Assembly (NCBI GenBank): GCA_031359995.1
Contig: JANMAT010000007.1
Span: 1-64,000 of the forward strand
Direction: 5' to 3'
Origin: JANMAT01 sp031359995
GTDB taxonomy: Bacteria > Actinomycetota > Acidimicrobiia > Acidimicrobiales > Ilumatobacteraceae
Length of the DNA stretch: 64,000 bases
In this document: positions 18,385 through 26,229 of the stretch, one piece after another
Layout: each line of letters starts with the position of its first letter
How positions within the stretch are numbered: position 1 is the first letter of the stretch
Program-made: the position numbers and the translations under genes
Notes under the pieces: model-generated
Seen by the model: only the letters and a program-made list of their open reading frames with translations
Databases searched by the model: none
What the model was told of the DNA's origin: nothing

Positions 18385-19434
18385 GTGCAGGTGGGGCTGC
18401 TGTCGCTCGGGGATCTGATCACCGACCCGGTCACCGGGATCCGGTCCACCCCCGCGCAACGGCACCGGAGCTTCGTGGAGCAGGGGGTGCGGGCCGAGCA
18501 GGCCGGCTTCGCCCGCGTGCACCTGGGCGAGCACCACTTCTGCGAGTACATCCTGTCGGCGCCGCCCATCGTGCTGGCCGCCATCGCCGAACGCACGTCA
18601 CGCATCCGGCTGTCGACCGGCGTCACCCTGGGCGTGAACCTCGACCCGGTCCGCTTGGCCGAGGACTACGCCACCCTCGACGTGCTGTCGAACGGGCGCG
18701 TCGAACCGGTGATCGGGCGGGGCACGTTCTTCCCCCACACCTTCGCCGGCTTCGGGCAGGACCCGCGGGAGGCCCGAGCGGTCTTCGCCGAGCACCTCGA
18801 GCTGCTGGTGCGGCTGTGGGAGCACGAGGACGTCACGTGGTCGGGCGCGCACCACGTGCCCCTGGCCGGCATCACGACGCACCCCCGCCCGTTGCAGCAG
18901 CCGCGCCCGCCGCTGTGGGTCGGCGGCGGTGCGTCCACCGACTCGGTCGACCTGGCGGCGCGCCTCGGCCTCGGTCTCATGCTGCCCACGGTGTTCGGCA
19001 CGCCCGAGACGTTCGTCCCCATGGTCGAGCGCTACGAGGAGCAGTGGGCCGTGCACGGCCACGACCCCGCGGCGCGACGCGTCGGCAGCGTCCACCACTG
19101 CTTCGTGGCGCCCACGGCCGCCGAGGCCCGCACGATCTGGGAGCCCCGTTACCGGGCCTACATCGAGTGGGTCAACGACCTCGTGCACCGCTCCACCGGG
19201 GGGCGTTCGAGCGGCCTGGGCGGGTTCGACTTCGACGAGCGGTGCGCCACGACCGCCATCTGCGGTTCGCCGGGCGAGGTCGTCGACCGCATGGGTCGAT
19301 TGGGCGAGCTGCTGCACCTCGACACGATGCTGCTCATGTTCGACATGGGCGGCCTGCCCGAGACCGAGCTGCACACGGTGATCGATCTCGCCGGCGCGAG
19401 CGTTCTCCCCCAGATGGGGACGAACCATGGCTGA
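18385..19434 (+). CDS. LLM-class flavin-dependent oxidoreductase
   Basis: A 349-residue luciferase-like monooxygenase. Motifs are VHLGEHHFCEYI near residue 50, the RLSTGVTLGVNLDPVRLAEDYATLD strand-helix (in part) near residue 75, and PPLWVGGGASTDSVDLAARLGLG (in part) near residue 175, which binds the flavin phosphate. GTG 18385 is set by the leaderless box 7 nt upstream. The last 8 bp overlap the start of the CaiB gene, so the oxidoreductase and CoA-transferase are coupled, suggesting oxidation of a compound also handled as a CoA thioester. Confidence 0.88.
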   Translation: MQVGLLSLGDLITDPVTGIRSTPAQRHRSFVEQGVRAEQAGFARVHLGEHHFCEYILSAPPIVLAAIAERTSRIRLSTGVTLGVNLDPVRLAEDYATLDVLSNGRVEPVIGRGTFFPHTFAGFGQDPREARAVFAEHLELLVRLWEHEDVTWSGAHHVPLAGITTHPRPLQQPRPPLWVGGGASTDSVDLAARLGLGLMLPTVFGTPETFVPMVERYEEQWAVHGHDPAARRVGSVHHCFVAPTAAEARTIWEPRYRAYIEWVNDLVHRSTGGRSSGLGGFDFDERCATTAICGSPGEVVDRMGRLGELLHLDTMLLMFDMGGLPETELHTVIDLAGASVLPQMGTNHG

Positions 19435-20623
19435 GGAACCGATCGGCGCACTGCACGGGGTGAAGGTGCTCGACGCCGGCCGCTACGTGGCCGGACCGTG
19501 GTGCGCCGAACTGCTGCTGGGCCTGGGCGCCGACGTGCTGCGGGTGGAGCGGCCGTCGGGCGGGGAGGACCGCTGGCTGTTCCCGGTGGGCAGCACCGAC
19601 GGTGACGGTGCCTTCTTCGTGCACTGCAACCGGGGCAAGCGGGCCATGACCCTGCACGCCACCTCGCCCGAAGGGCGCGAGATCATGGGGCGACTGGTCG
19701 ACTGGGCCGATGTGATCGTCGCCAACATGCCCGACGACAGCCTGGTCACCATGGGCCTCGACTGGGACACGGTGCACGCCCGCAACCCGCGCGCCGTGCT
19801 GGCCACGGCCACCACGTTCGGCAATGTCGGGCCGTACGCCGGTCGCCTCGGCTTCGACGGCATCGGCCAGGCCATGAGCGGCAGCGTGCACATGAACGGC
19901 CTGCCCGGCCGGCCCATGAAGAGCTTCGTGCCGTGGGTCGACTACACCACCGCGGGCATGCTCGCCCTGGGCGTGACCGCCGCGCTGCTGCAGCGGGTCC
20001 GCACGGGCGAGGGCACGCGGGTGGAAGGCAGCCTGCTCGGCTCGGCGCTGGCCACCACGGGGCACGTGCTGGCCGAGCAGTCGGCCCTGCACCTCGACCG
20101 CCATGGCACCGGGAACCGCCACCCCGCCGCCGGCCCGTCCGACATCGTCTCCACCGCGGATGGTGCCGTGCAACTGCAGGTCGTCGGCAACCCGATGTTC
20201 GCCCGCTGGTGCACGGCCGTCGGCCGGCCCGACCTGGTCGACGACCCGCGCTTCGGCACCGACGAGGACCGCGGCGCCCACGGCGAGGCGCTCAGCGAGA
20301 TCGCCGTTGAGTGGTGCCGCACGCGCACCACCGCACAGGTGCTCACCGAGCTGGCCGCGACGGGCATCCCCGCCGGTCCGCTGTACACGCTGCAGCAGAC
20401 GCTCGACGACCCCCACGTGCGGGCCACCATGCTCGATGCCGCCACCCTGCCCGGGCTCGACGCGCCGCTCGCCGTGGTGAAACCGCCGTTGCGGCTCGAC
20501 ACCGGCTCGGTGCCCCTCGCCGACCGGGCACCCACGCTCGGCGAGCACACCGAGTCGGTGCTGCGTACGTTCGGCTACGGCGACGACGACCTCGCCCGCC
20601 TGCGCTCCGCCCGCACCATCTGA
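19427..20623 (+). CDS. CaiB/BaiF family (class III) CoA-transferase
   Basis: A 398-residue class III CoA-transferase. The N-terminal Rossmann part has GVKVLDAGRYVAGPWCAELL and LGADVLRVERPSGGED. The family Asp expected near residue 170 fits the PWVDYTTAGMLALGVTAALL stretch (residues 168-187). The large-domain motif is near PAGPLYTLQQTLDDPHVRA. The enzyme moves CoA between carboxylic acids, forming an aspartyl-CoA intermediate in this family. It is coupled to the LLM oxidoreductase upstream. The identity of donor and acceptor is unknown. Confidence 0.9.
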   Translation: MAEEPIGALHGVKVLDAGRYVAGPWCAELLLGLGADVLRVERPSGGEDRWLFPVGSTDGDGAFFVHCNRGKRAMTLHATSPEGREIMGRLVDWADVIVANMPDDSLVTMGLDWDTVHARNPRAVLATATTFGNVGPYAGRLGFDGIGQAMSGSVHMNGLPGRPMKSFVPWVDYTTAGMLALGVTAALLQRVRTGEGTRVEGSLLGSALATTGHVLAEQSALHLDRHGTGNRHPAAGPSDIVSTADGAVQLQVVGNPMFARWCTAVGRPDLVDDPRFGTDEDRGAHGEALSEIAVEWCRTRTTAQVLTELAATGIPAGPLYTLQQTLDDPHVRATMLDAATLPGLDAPLAVVKPPLRLDTGSVPLADRAPTLGEHTESVLRTFGYGDDDLARLRSARTI

Positions 20624-20659
20624 ACGGTCCGTCGCTCACCGCGCGGTCCGACGGCCCGG

Positions 20660-20705
20660 TTCTGGGACCGGTGAGCGCCACCGGTGACGCTGCGCCGACC
20701 CAGTA
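20660..20705. repeat. 46-bp palindromic intergenic repeat, copy 2
   Basis: It opens TTCTGGGACC and closes GACCCAGTA, with the core GCGCCACCGGTGACGC at 20675-20690, one base from a perfect 16-bp palindrome. It has the same orientation and length as copies 1 and 3 and lies between the convergent CaiB and Rieske-less oxygenase genes. Confidence 0.75.
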
Positions 20706-20730
20706 CGCAACGGCCCGGGCGCGGCGCCGC

Positions 20731-21525
20731 TCAGCGCAGCAACCCCGCGAGGACGCGGCGAAGGGCCACCGTGGGGCGGTCGGCCCGGGTGTGGACCTCG
20801 GCGCCCAGGTCGAGGGGGAGCGTGGGGTCACGCAGGCGTTCGAGCATGGCCCGGTCCTCGGCGCCGACCTGCTCCTGGAAGCGCGTGGTCTCGGCCGTGG
20901 TGGCCCGGCCGTCGACGATGTCGTTGCGCCAGTTCACCGCCCACAGCACCGTCGTGGCGCGGTCGACCGGCTGGTGGCAGAAGGCCGAGGTGATCACGGC
21001 GTCGTCGTCCAGGTACTCGAGCCGCAGCACCACGGCGAACGGTGCGGTGAACGTCACCCGGAACACGCGACGACCGGCCCCGTGCCCGTGCAGTCGCCGG
21101 GTCGTGTGATGGTGCTCGACGGTGAACCCGGTCTCGGTCTGGTCGACGGCGAGTGCGGGCACGTCGGTGTCGAGCGGATCGGCGAACGACGTCGCGTGCA
21201 CGAACGGCAGGTGGCCGAGATCGATGAAGTTGTCGGCCATCAGCCCGGCACCGGTGCGCCACACGCGCGGCGGCGACGGCACCCGCACGAACGACGTGTC
21301 GGCGTCGTCGGGCACGACCGGCAGCGGCGCCCTCGGCGCGAGCGGCGCCACCCAGCACAGGCCGAGGTGGTCGACCACCGCGTCGCAGGCGGCCACCTCG
21401 ACCCGACCGCCGCACAATGCGACCGTGTCAGGGCGTTCGCCTGCGAACGCCACCGGGTGCCAGAACGACAGCAGCGACCGTTCGTCGTTGGCCAGCGGCG
21501 CGACGGGCTCCACCGTCGCGTTCAC
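20731..21525 (-). CDS. Rieske-less oxygenase alpha-subunit paralogue (catalytic domain only)
   Basis: A 264-residue protein that aligns with the catalytic domain of Rieske oxygenase alpha subunits. The mononuclear-iron motif DNFIDLGHLPFVH (Asp/Asn, two His) near residue 100 is intact, as is the C-terminal EVHTRADR. The N-terminus keeps the first strand (SFWHPVAFAGE) and the last (HLGLCWVAP), but the whole CxH...CxxH cluster segment between them is missing. Its nearest relative here is the complete oxygenase at 24511. GTG 21525 overlaps the stop of the intact Rieske gene upstream (GTGA). It may receive electrons from that partner, as NdmC does in caffeine N-demethylation. Confidence 0.8.
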   Translation of the reverse strand: MNATVEPVAPLANDERSLLSFWHPVAFAGERPDTVALCGGRVEVAACDAVVDHLGLCWVAPLAPRAPLPVVPDDADTSFVRVPSPPRVWRTGAGLMADNFIDLGHLPFVHATSFADPLDTDVPALAVDQTETGFTVEHHHTTRRLHGHGAGRRVFRVTFTAPFAVVLRLEYLDDDAVITSAFCHQPVDRATTVLWAVNWRNDIVDGRATTAETTRFQEQVGAEDRAMLERLRDPTLPLDLGAEVHTRADRPTVALRRVLAGLLR

Positions 21526-22556
21526 GCCGTCCGCGACCACAGCCGGTCGGGTCGGATGGGCAGACCGGACTCGGACGCCAGCTCGCCCAGGAGCCGGCGG
21601 TACTCCACCGTCATGCGGTCGCTGCGCGTGTGCACCTCGGTGGTGGTCTGCAACGGGAAGTCGGCCGGGATGCCTTCCAGGATCGGTCGGTCCTCGCCGG
21701 TGACGGCACGGTCCATGCCCACGATGGTGGCCCAGCGGGCCTCGTCGGGCGCGTCGTTGCGGGCGACCAGCTGCCAGAACAGCGAGCGGTGGTCGTCGAT
21801 GGGCGAGGCGCCTTTGTAGAGCACGTGCTCCACCCCGTTGGCGTAGCGCAGGATGGCGGTGAAGCACAGCGGCTGGACCAGGTCGACGAAGGTGGACCGC
21901 TCGGCGTAGTCGACGTCCATCCCCAGGTTGGCCTTCTGCGCCGCCGACACCTTGCTCACGTAGGTGAGGTGGAAGCGCAGCCCGTGGCGGTGCCGCTCCA
22001 CCTCGAACGGCGGCAGCATCGGGAACTCGGGGTCGCCCACCGTGCCCCGGTGCACCCAGGCCACGTGCGAGATGTCGAGCGAGTTGTCGACGACCCGTGG
22101 TGCCGACGCCGCCCACTCCTCCAGGAACTCGTGGCGCAGCACGTAGTCGGCGTCGCCGGCGTGGGGGAAGTCGGGCACGCCGGCACGGGGCGTGCCGATG
22201 CACAACCACACCAGGCCGTAGCGCTCCTCGCAGTGCGCCGTCAGCAACCGGGCGCGCGGCGGGATCGGCAGCGAAGGATCGTTCTGCGGGATCAGCGTGC
22301 AGGCGCCCCCGGCCTCGAATCGCCATCCGTGGTACGGGCACACCACGCAGCCGTCGGCCAGCCAGCCCTGCGACAGTCGGGCCCCGCGGTGGGGGCACTC
22401 GTCGGCGGCCGCCTCGGCCGGCCAACCGGGTGACGGTCGCCAGATCGCGTAGCCCTGACCGAACAGCTCGACTCGCCGGGGCTCGACGGTGAGGTCCGCG
22501 CCGTAGGCCACCGGGTAGAAGTAGTCGCGCAGCGCGGGAACCTCGGACACCAGCAC
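21522..22556 (-). CDS. Rieske [2Fe-2S] non-haem iron oxygenase
   Basis: A 344-residue alpha subunit. Rieske cluster ligands are in DECPHRGARL and VVCPYHGWRF near residues 53 and 73, and the catalytic motif DNSLDISHVAWVH lies near residue 160. The style resembles the vanillate/dicamba demethylase and pheophorbide-oxygenase branch, usually one-component alpha homotrimers that hydroxylate or O/N-demethylate. GTG 22556 is preferred over 22565/22562 because TACGGT lies exactly 7 nt upstream. It is coupled by GTGA overlap to the Rieske-less paralogue. No reductase or ferredoxin gene is in the window. Confidence 0.9.
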   Translation of the reverse strand: MLVSEVPALRDYFYPVAYGADLTVEPRRVELFGQGYAIWRPSPGWPAEAAADECPHRGARLSQGWLADGCVVCPYHGWRFEAGGACTLIPQNDPSLPIPPRARLLTAHCEERYGLVWLCIGTPRAGVPDFPHAGDADYVLRHEFLEEWAASAPRVVDNSLDISHVAWVHRGTVGDPEFPMLPPFEVERHRHGLRFHLTYVSKVSAAQKANLGMDVDYAERSTFVDLVQPLCFTAILRYANGVEHVLYKGASPIDDHRSLFWQLVARNDAPDEARWATIVGMDRAVTGEDRPILEGIPADFPLQTTTEVHTRSDRMTVEYRRLLGELASESGLPIRPDRLWSRTA

Positions 22557-22563
22557 GCTCATC

Positions 22564-22569
22564 ACCGTA
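22564..22569 (-). promoter_or_regulatory. -10 box of a leaderless promoter (TACGGT)
   Basis: Minus-strand TACGGT lies 7 nt before GTG 22556 and sets the start of the Rieske gene. Confidence 0.55.
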
Positions 22570-22586
22570 ACGAACGCCGACGACCG

Positions 22587-22613
22587 ACCGTGTCAACACC
22601 GTGTGAACGCTGC
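22587..22613. promoter_or_regulatory. Tandem repeat and GCAGCGTTCACA motif upstream of the Rieske gene
   Basis: ACCGTGTCAAC and ACCGTGTGAAC form an 11-bp tandem repeat (22587-22608). Overlapping it, TGTGAACGCTGC (22602-22613; GCAGCGTTCACA on the minus strand) is identical to 32449-32460 upstream of the PhyH gene. It lies about 46 nt before the start, versus 44 nt there. A shared activator site is plausible. Confidence 0.4.
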
Positions 22614-22647
22614 ACGCGCGTCGGTGGGACGGTGCGATGCTCTGGCC

Positions 22648-23631
22648 ATGGAACGCATCCCGGTCGTGATCGACACCGACGGCGGCATCGACGACGCCGC
22701 CGCGCTCTGGTGGGCGCTGCAGAGCCCGGCCCTCGACGTGGTGGCCATCACCAGCGTGTGGGGCAACGTCGACGTCGAAGTCGCGGCAGCCAACGTGTGC
22801 CGGGTGCTGCACGCGGTGGGCCGCCCCGACATCCCCGTCACCGTTGGCCTCCCCCGTCCGATCCTTCCGGCGCCGTCGTTCCCGCGCGCCGACTTCATCC
22901 ACGGTGTCGACGGTGTGGGCAACACCGGTCGGGCTCCCGCCCCGTTCGGCCCCACCGCGGAGCCGGCGGTCGAGATGCTGCACCGGTTGGCCGCCTCCCG
23001 GGACGGCGAGCTCGTGCTGGTGACGCTGGGCCCGCTGTCGAACATCGGTGCCGCCGTGGCCGCCGACGCGAGCTTCGCGACGCACTGGCGCGAGCTGGTG
23101 GTCATGGGCGGCGCTGTCGGCAGCCCCGGCAACGCCCAGCCCATCGCCGAGGCCAACATCGCCCACGACCCCGGCGCCGCCGACCTGGTGGCACAGGCCG
23201 CCTGGCGGCGGCCGCCCGTGCTGGTGGGCCTCGACGTCACCCAGACGGCCACGCTCACCGACGTCGAGTTCGAGCTGGCCGCTGCCCACCGCAACCCGGC
23301 CGCCGGGTACCTGGACCCGCTGCTGCGCTTCTACCGGCCGTTCGGGGCCACGTTCTGCGCACCGGGCGAGTGCCCGTGCCACGACCTGCTGGCCACCATG
23401 GTGGCGGCCCACGACGACCTGGTCGACGCGCCGGTGCTGCCGCTGGCCGTGCAGGCCACCGCCGGCCCGGCGTGGGGCGCCACCGTCGTCGACCGGCGCG
23501 TGCCGTTCTTCGTGCGCAGTGGCCAGGATCCGAACCAGCCCACGCCGCCCGGCTACGCCCGCTGGCGCGTGGCGGTGGACGCCGACGTGCCCGCCTTCCG
23601 CCACGCCGTGCGGGCGTTGCTCGGGGGTTGA
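22648..23631 (+). CDS. Nucleoside hydrolase (inosine/uridine-preferring family)
   Basis: A 327-residue nucleoside hydrolase. The signature calcium-binding loop is VVIDTDGGIDDAAALWWAL near residue 6. The central SNIGAA and MGGAVGSPGNAQPIAEANI segments (residues 130-170) and the CHDLLA motif near residue 250 match the family. It cleaves the N-glycosidic bond of purine or pyrimidine ribosides, releasing base and ribose. The usual catalytic His near the C-terminal active site is replaced or moved (PCHDLLATMVAAHDD), so base preference is uncertain. It is divergent from the Rieske pair and close to an adenosine deaminase and an importer. Confidence 0.9.
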   Translation: MERIPVVIDTDGGIDDAAALWWALQSPALDVVAITSVWGNVDVEVAAANVCRVLHAVGRPDIPVTVGLPRPILPAPSFPRADFIHGVDGVGNTGRAPAPFGPTAEPAVEMLHRLAASRDGELVLVTLGPLSNIGAAVAADASFATHWRELVVMGGAVGSPGNAQPIAEANIAHDPGAADLVAQAAWRRPPVLVGLDVTQTATLTDVEFELAAAHRNPAAGYLDPLLRFYRPFGATFCAPGECPCHDLLATMVAAHDDLVDAPVLPLAVQATAGPAWGATVVDRRVPFFVRSGQDPNQPTPPGYARWRVAVDADVPAFRHAVRALLGG

Positions 23632-23647
23632 GGACGCGGCGCCGCCG

Positions 23648-24412
23648 CTACGGAGCCGAAGCGTAGCGGCTGTCGGAGTGGAGCATGCCGGTGGGCACGC
23701 CGTTGCCCCGGTCGGTCCACGCCCACACGCGCCACATGAACCGCTCGCCCGTGAACGGGTCGCGGGCGTGGAGCACGCGGTAGTTGTCGATGACGGCCAC
23801 GTCGCCCGCGTGCAGCAGGAAGCGCTGGGCCACCGGGAACTGGGCGTCGACCACGGCGTTCCACCGATCGAGCAGCGCCTGCACCCTGGCCGGATCGGGC
23901 GCGTCGGGCGCCGGGCGCACGTACGGCACCTGGCGCACGGCCAGACGCCCGGCGGCGGTGGTGATGGCCAGAGGCGACACCGCCGGCCGCATGTCGGGCT
24001 CGGCGTGGTCGACCGGCGCGGTCAGCAGGAACGCCCGCAGCCCACGGTCGATCTCGTCGAGCAGACGATAGGAGTCGACCAGCAGGCTGTGGCCACCGTC
24101 GGCCCCCTGACGCACGCACGAGAGGCCGAAGTAGTCGCACGCCTGGTCGCCGTAGGCGAAGCCATCGGTGTGCAGTGGCAGCGCGTCGTCGGTGCCGTGG
24201 GCGTTGCGGTCCTTCTCGCCGCCCTCTCGCACCGCCGCCGCCTCGGGCAGCGCCAGCACGTGGCCGTTCAGCACGGCGGCCACCGCGGCGCGGGCGTCGG
24301 CCTCGGACGGGCCGTTGCCGGTGAGCACGGCCGCTCCGTCGCGCTCGACCAGGGCGAGCACCCTGGCCGGATCGGCGGAACGTTCCGGGACGAAGCTGCA
24401 GTCGGCGATCAC
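23648..24412 (-). CDS. TauD/TfdA-type 2-oxoglutarate dioxygenase
   Basis: A 254-residue Fe(II)/2-oxoglutarate dioxygenase of the TauD/GBBH-like type. The iron motif is LPLHTDGFAYGD (HxD near residue 89) and the distal His is in VIDNYRVLHARDPFTGER near residue 220, followed by the cosubstrate-binding Arg region RFMWRVWAW. The start is GTG 24412, supported by TAGGGT 7 nt upstream. A LacI-type operator (24428-24437) sits directly upstream of that -10 box. It is divergent from the Rieske gene at 24511. The substrate may be a quaternary amine or ring-linked group, but this is speculative. Confidence 0.85.
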   Translation of the reverse strand: MIADCSFVPERSADPARVLALVERDGAAVLTGNGPSEADARAAVAAVLNGHVLALPEAAAVREGGEKDRNAHGTDDALPLHTDGFAYGDQACDYFGLSCVRQGADGGHSLLVDSYRLLDEIDRGLRAFLLTAPVDHAEPDMRPAVSPLAITTAAGRLAVRQVPYVRPAPDAPDPARVQALLDRWNAVVDAQFPVAQRFLLHAGDVAVIDNYRVLHARDPFTGERFMWRVWAWTDRGNGVPTGMLHSDSRYASAP

Positions 24413-24419
24413 GGATCCC

Positions 24420-24425
24420 ACCCTA
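24420..24425 (-). promoter_or_regulatory. -10 box of a leaderless promoter (TAGGGT)
   Basis: Minus-strand TAGGGT lies 7 nt before GTG 24412. The palindrome at 24428-24437 starts 2 bp upstream of it, within the -35/-10 spacer. Confidence 0.55.
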
Positions 24426-24427
24426 CG

Positions 24428-24437
24428 ACAACGTTGT
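24428..24437. promoter_or_regulatory. LacI-family-type operator ACAACGTTGT
   Basis: A perfect 10-bp palindrome with the central CG of LacI-family operators. GACAACGTTGTTT (24427-24439) is identical to 33616-33628 at the sugar-importer promoter. Its place over the TauD-type promoter fits repression. Confidence 0.65.
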
Positions 24438-24497
24438 TTCGCACCTGTTTCCGTCGAGCGGCAACCGGTGAGAAACGTCGCTGACACGATCCTTGCC

Positions 24498-24503
24498 TAC
24501 GGT
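24498..24503 (+). promoter_or_regulatory. -10 box of a leaderless promoter (TACGGT)
   Basis: TACGGT lies 7 nt before GTG 24511. Upstream in-frame TTG 24493 and GTG 24502 overlap or precede the box and are rejected. Confidence 0.55.
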
Positions 24504-24510
24504 GGTGCCC

Positions 24511-25533
24511 GTGCTGCCCGACGATGCGCCGCTGTCCAACGTGAACCCCGCCCTGGCCCGTGCCTGGCATCCGGTGGCCCGCACCGACGAGGTGGGCGAC
24601 GAACCGCTCGCGGTGGAGCTGCTGAGCCAGCCATGGGTGCTCGTACGCCTCGACGGCGCGCTGCGGGCCTTCGCCGACGTGTGCCCGCATCGTCGGGCGC
24701 CCCTGTCGGCCGGCGCGGTCATGCCCGACGGCACGCTGCAGTGCGCCTACCACGGCTGGCGCTTCGGTGGCGATGGCCGCTGCCGGCTCATCCCCGCGTT
24801 GGGGGCGGGCGCGCCACTGCCGCCGAAGGCCCAGCTGCGTGCACCAGCCGCACTGCGCGAGCACGCCGGCCTGGTGTGGCTGGCGCCGGGGCCCCCGCTC
24901 ACACCGGCGCCCGAGGTGCTCGAGTGGGCCCAACCCGACCTGCTGGTGGGTGTGCTGCCCTCGGTGCACGCCCGCGTGTCGGCCGGCCTGATGGTCGACA
25001 ACTTCCTCGACGTCGCCCACTTCCCGTTCCTGCACGCCGGCACCTTCGGCGCCGACGAGTCGACCGAGCTGGTCGACGACGTCGCGGTGGTGCGCACCGG
25101 GTCGGGGTTCACCGCGCGCCACGAGCATGCCTTCACGAACCGCGAAGACCCCGGGGTGGCCGCCGGCGTCCGCCCGCTCGTGCAGCACCGCCGCCTCACC
25201 TACCGCTACACGGCGCCGTTCACCATCACGCTGCGCATCGACTACCTGGAGGCGGGCGGCACCAACGTGATCCTGTTCGCAGTGCAGCCGGAGCGGGCCG
25301 ACCGCTGCCGTCTGTACACCACGCTGCTGCGCAACGACGTGGGGCCCGACGGCATGGAGCACGCCGTGGCGTTCGAGGCCAGCGTGCTGGCCGAGGACCT
25401 GGCCCTGCAGGAGCGCCTGCCCCAGATCATCCCCCTGGCGCCCACGGCCGAGGTGCACACCCGCGCCGACCGGATGACCATCGAGCTGCGGCGGGTGCTG
25501 GCGGAGCTGGTGGCGACGGCCGAGCGGTCGTAG
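24511..25533 (+). CDS. Rieske [2Fe-2S] non-haem iron oxygenase (vanillate-demethylase-like)
   Basis: A 340-residue alpha subunit. The Rieske ligands are DVCPHRRAPL and LQCAYHGWRF (residues 56-86), and the mononuclear iron motif is DNFLDVAHFPFLH near residue 165. EVHTRADRMT closes the catalytic domain. It is the complete counterpart of the Rieske-less protein at 20731, sharing WHPVA, the DNFxDxxHxPFxHAxxF block and the C-terminal block. GTG 24511 is set by the leaderless box. A rhodanese gene follows 10 bp downstream, with its own -10 box overlapping this gene's TAG stop. Confidence 0.9.
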   Translation: MLPDDAPLSNVNPALARAWHPVARTDEVGDEPLAVELLSQPWVLVRLDGALRAFADVCPHRRAPLSAGAVMPDGTLQCAYHGWRFGGDGRCRLIPALGAGAPLPPKAQLRAPAALREHAGLVWLAPGPPLTPAPEVLEWAQPDLLVGVLPSVHARVSAGLMVDNFLDVAHFPFLHAGTFGADESTELVDDVAVVRTGSGFTARHEHAFTNREDPGVAAGVRPLVQHRRLTYRYTAPFTITLRIDYLEAGGTNVILFAVQPERADRCRLYTTLLRNDVGPDGMEHAVAFEASVLAEDLALQERLPQIIPLAPTAEVHTRADRMTIELRRVLAELVATAERS

Positions 25534-25536
25534 CCT
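25531..25536 (+). promoter_or_regulatory. -10 box of a leaderless promoter (TAGCCT)
   Basis: TAGCCT lies 7 nt before the ATG at 25544. Its first three bases are the stop codon of the Rieske gene. Confidence 0.45.
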
Positions 25537-25543
25537 ACGAGCC

Positions 25544-25948
25544 ATGGTTCTGCGCAAGGGGTACCAGCAGCTCGTCGACGAGGCCAACGCCCGCATCCGC
25601 ACGCTCAGCGTGGACGAGGCCAAGGCGAAGCTCGGTCAGGACGGCGTCCTGTTCGTCGACGTGCGTGACGTCCGAGAGCTCGAGAACGAGGGCATGATCC
25701 CCGACGCCTACTCGGCGCCGCGCGGCATGCTCGAGTTCTGGATCGACCCCGACAGTCCCTACGCCCGCAAGCCGCTCATCGAGGCGCGCGAGCTGGTGCT
25801 GTACTGCGCCATGTCGTGGCGCAGCGCGCTGGCGGCGGCCACGCTGCTGGACATGGGCGTCGAGAACGTCATGCACATCGACGGCGGCTTCGCCGCCTGG
25901 AAGGACGCCGGCGCCCCCGTGGTGCCCAAGCCCTCCAAGAAGGCCTGA
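25544..25948 (+). CDS. Rhodanese-like domain protein
   Basis: A 134-residue single-domain rhodanese. The VLFVDVRDVRELENEGMIP substrate-entry strand is near residue 35, the active-site cysteine loop is LYCAMSWRSALAA near residue 87, and the closing motif is HIDGGFAAWKDAG. It transfers sulfane sulfur to thiol or cyanide acceptors. The loop CAMSWRS has the usual size for sulfur rather than phosphatase (Cdc25) substrates. It follows the Rieske oxygenase directly and could also have its own leaderless promoter. Confidence 0.9.
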   Translation: MVLRKGYQQLVDEANARIRTLSVDEAKAKLGQDGVLFVDVRDVRELENEGMIPDAYSAPRGMLEFWIDPDSPYARKPLIEARELVLYCAMSWRSALAAATLLDMGVENVMHIDGGFAAWKDAGAPVVPKPSKKA

Positions 25949-26019
25949 CCCTGCGGGCCCGGTCCTGCTCTGGGTGCTCCGTGTCCTGCCGGCGGGACGG
26001 AAACCGCCCAGACAGCGCG

Positions 26020-26215
26020 ATGCGGGCGCATGCGATCACCGCCGCGCTGCTGCTGGCCATCGGCTTGGTCGGCGCCGGTTGCACCCACATGTGCCTCGAC
26101 ATGGGGTTCGCCGAGTCAGGCCACGTGCACGGCCGTCGTGCGGCGCGAGGCCACGTTGCTAGGTCTGAAGCGGGCGCGCGTCCGGCTCACCGTCGACGGG
26201 CATCCAGACCGGTGA
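26020..26215 (+). pseudogene. Possible small lipoprotein gene with a frameshift
   Basis: From ATG 26020 a lipoprotein signal is readable: MRAHAITAALLLAIGLVGAG then Cys near residue 21, followed by THMCLDMGFAESG. Near 26120-26130 that frame turns into arginine-rich nonsense, while the next frame gives a plausible end, AVVRREATLLGLKRARVRL, and a stop at 26215. A single-base change would join both into about 65 residues. Function unknown; this may be a decayed gene or a sequence error. Confidence 0.4.
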
Positions 26216-26229
26216 AGGCCGGACGCCAC

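Noticed and set aside
22556..22565. Rieske gene start at GTG 22565 or ATG 22562
   Set aside because: These codons overlap or nearly touch the TACGGT -10 box; GTG 22556 is exactly 7 nt downstream as in other leaderless genes.
20731..23604. A 957-residue open frame on the minus strand spanning several genes
   Set aside because: Only its last 264 codons (from GTG 21525) look like protein. The rest is the antisense of the nucleoside hydrolase and of the intact Rieske gene in another frame, open because of high GC.
24493..24502. Rieske gene start at TTG 24493 or GTG 24502
   Set aside because: Both precede or overlap the -10 box at 24498-24503; GTG 24511 fits the 7-nt rule.
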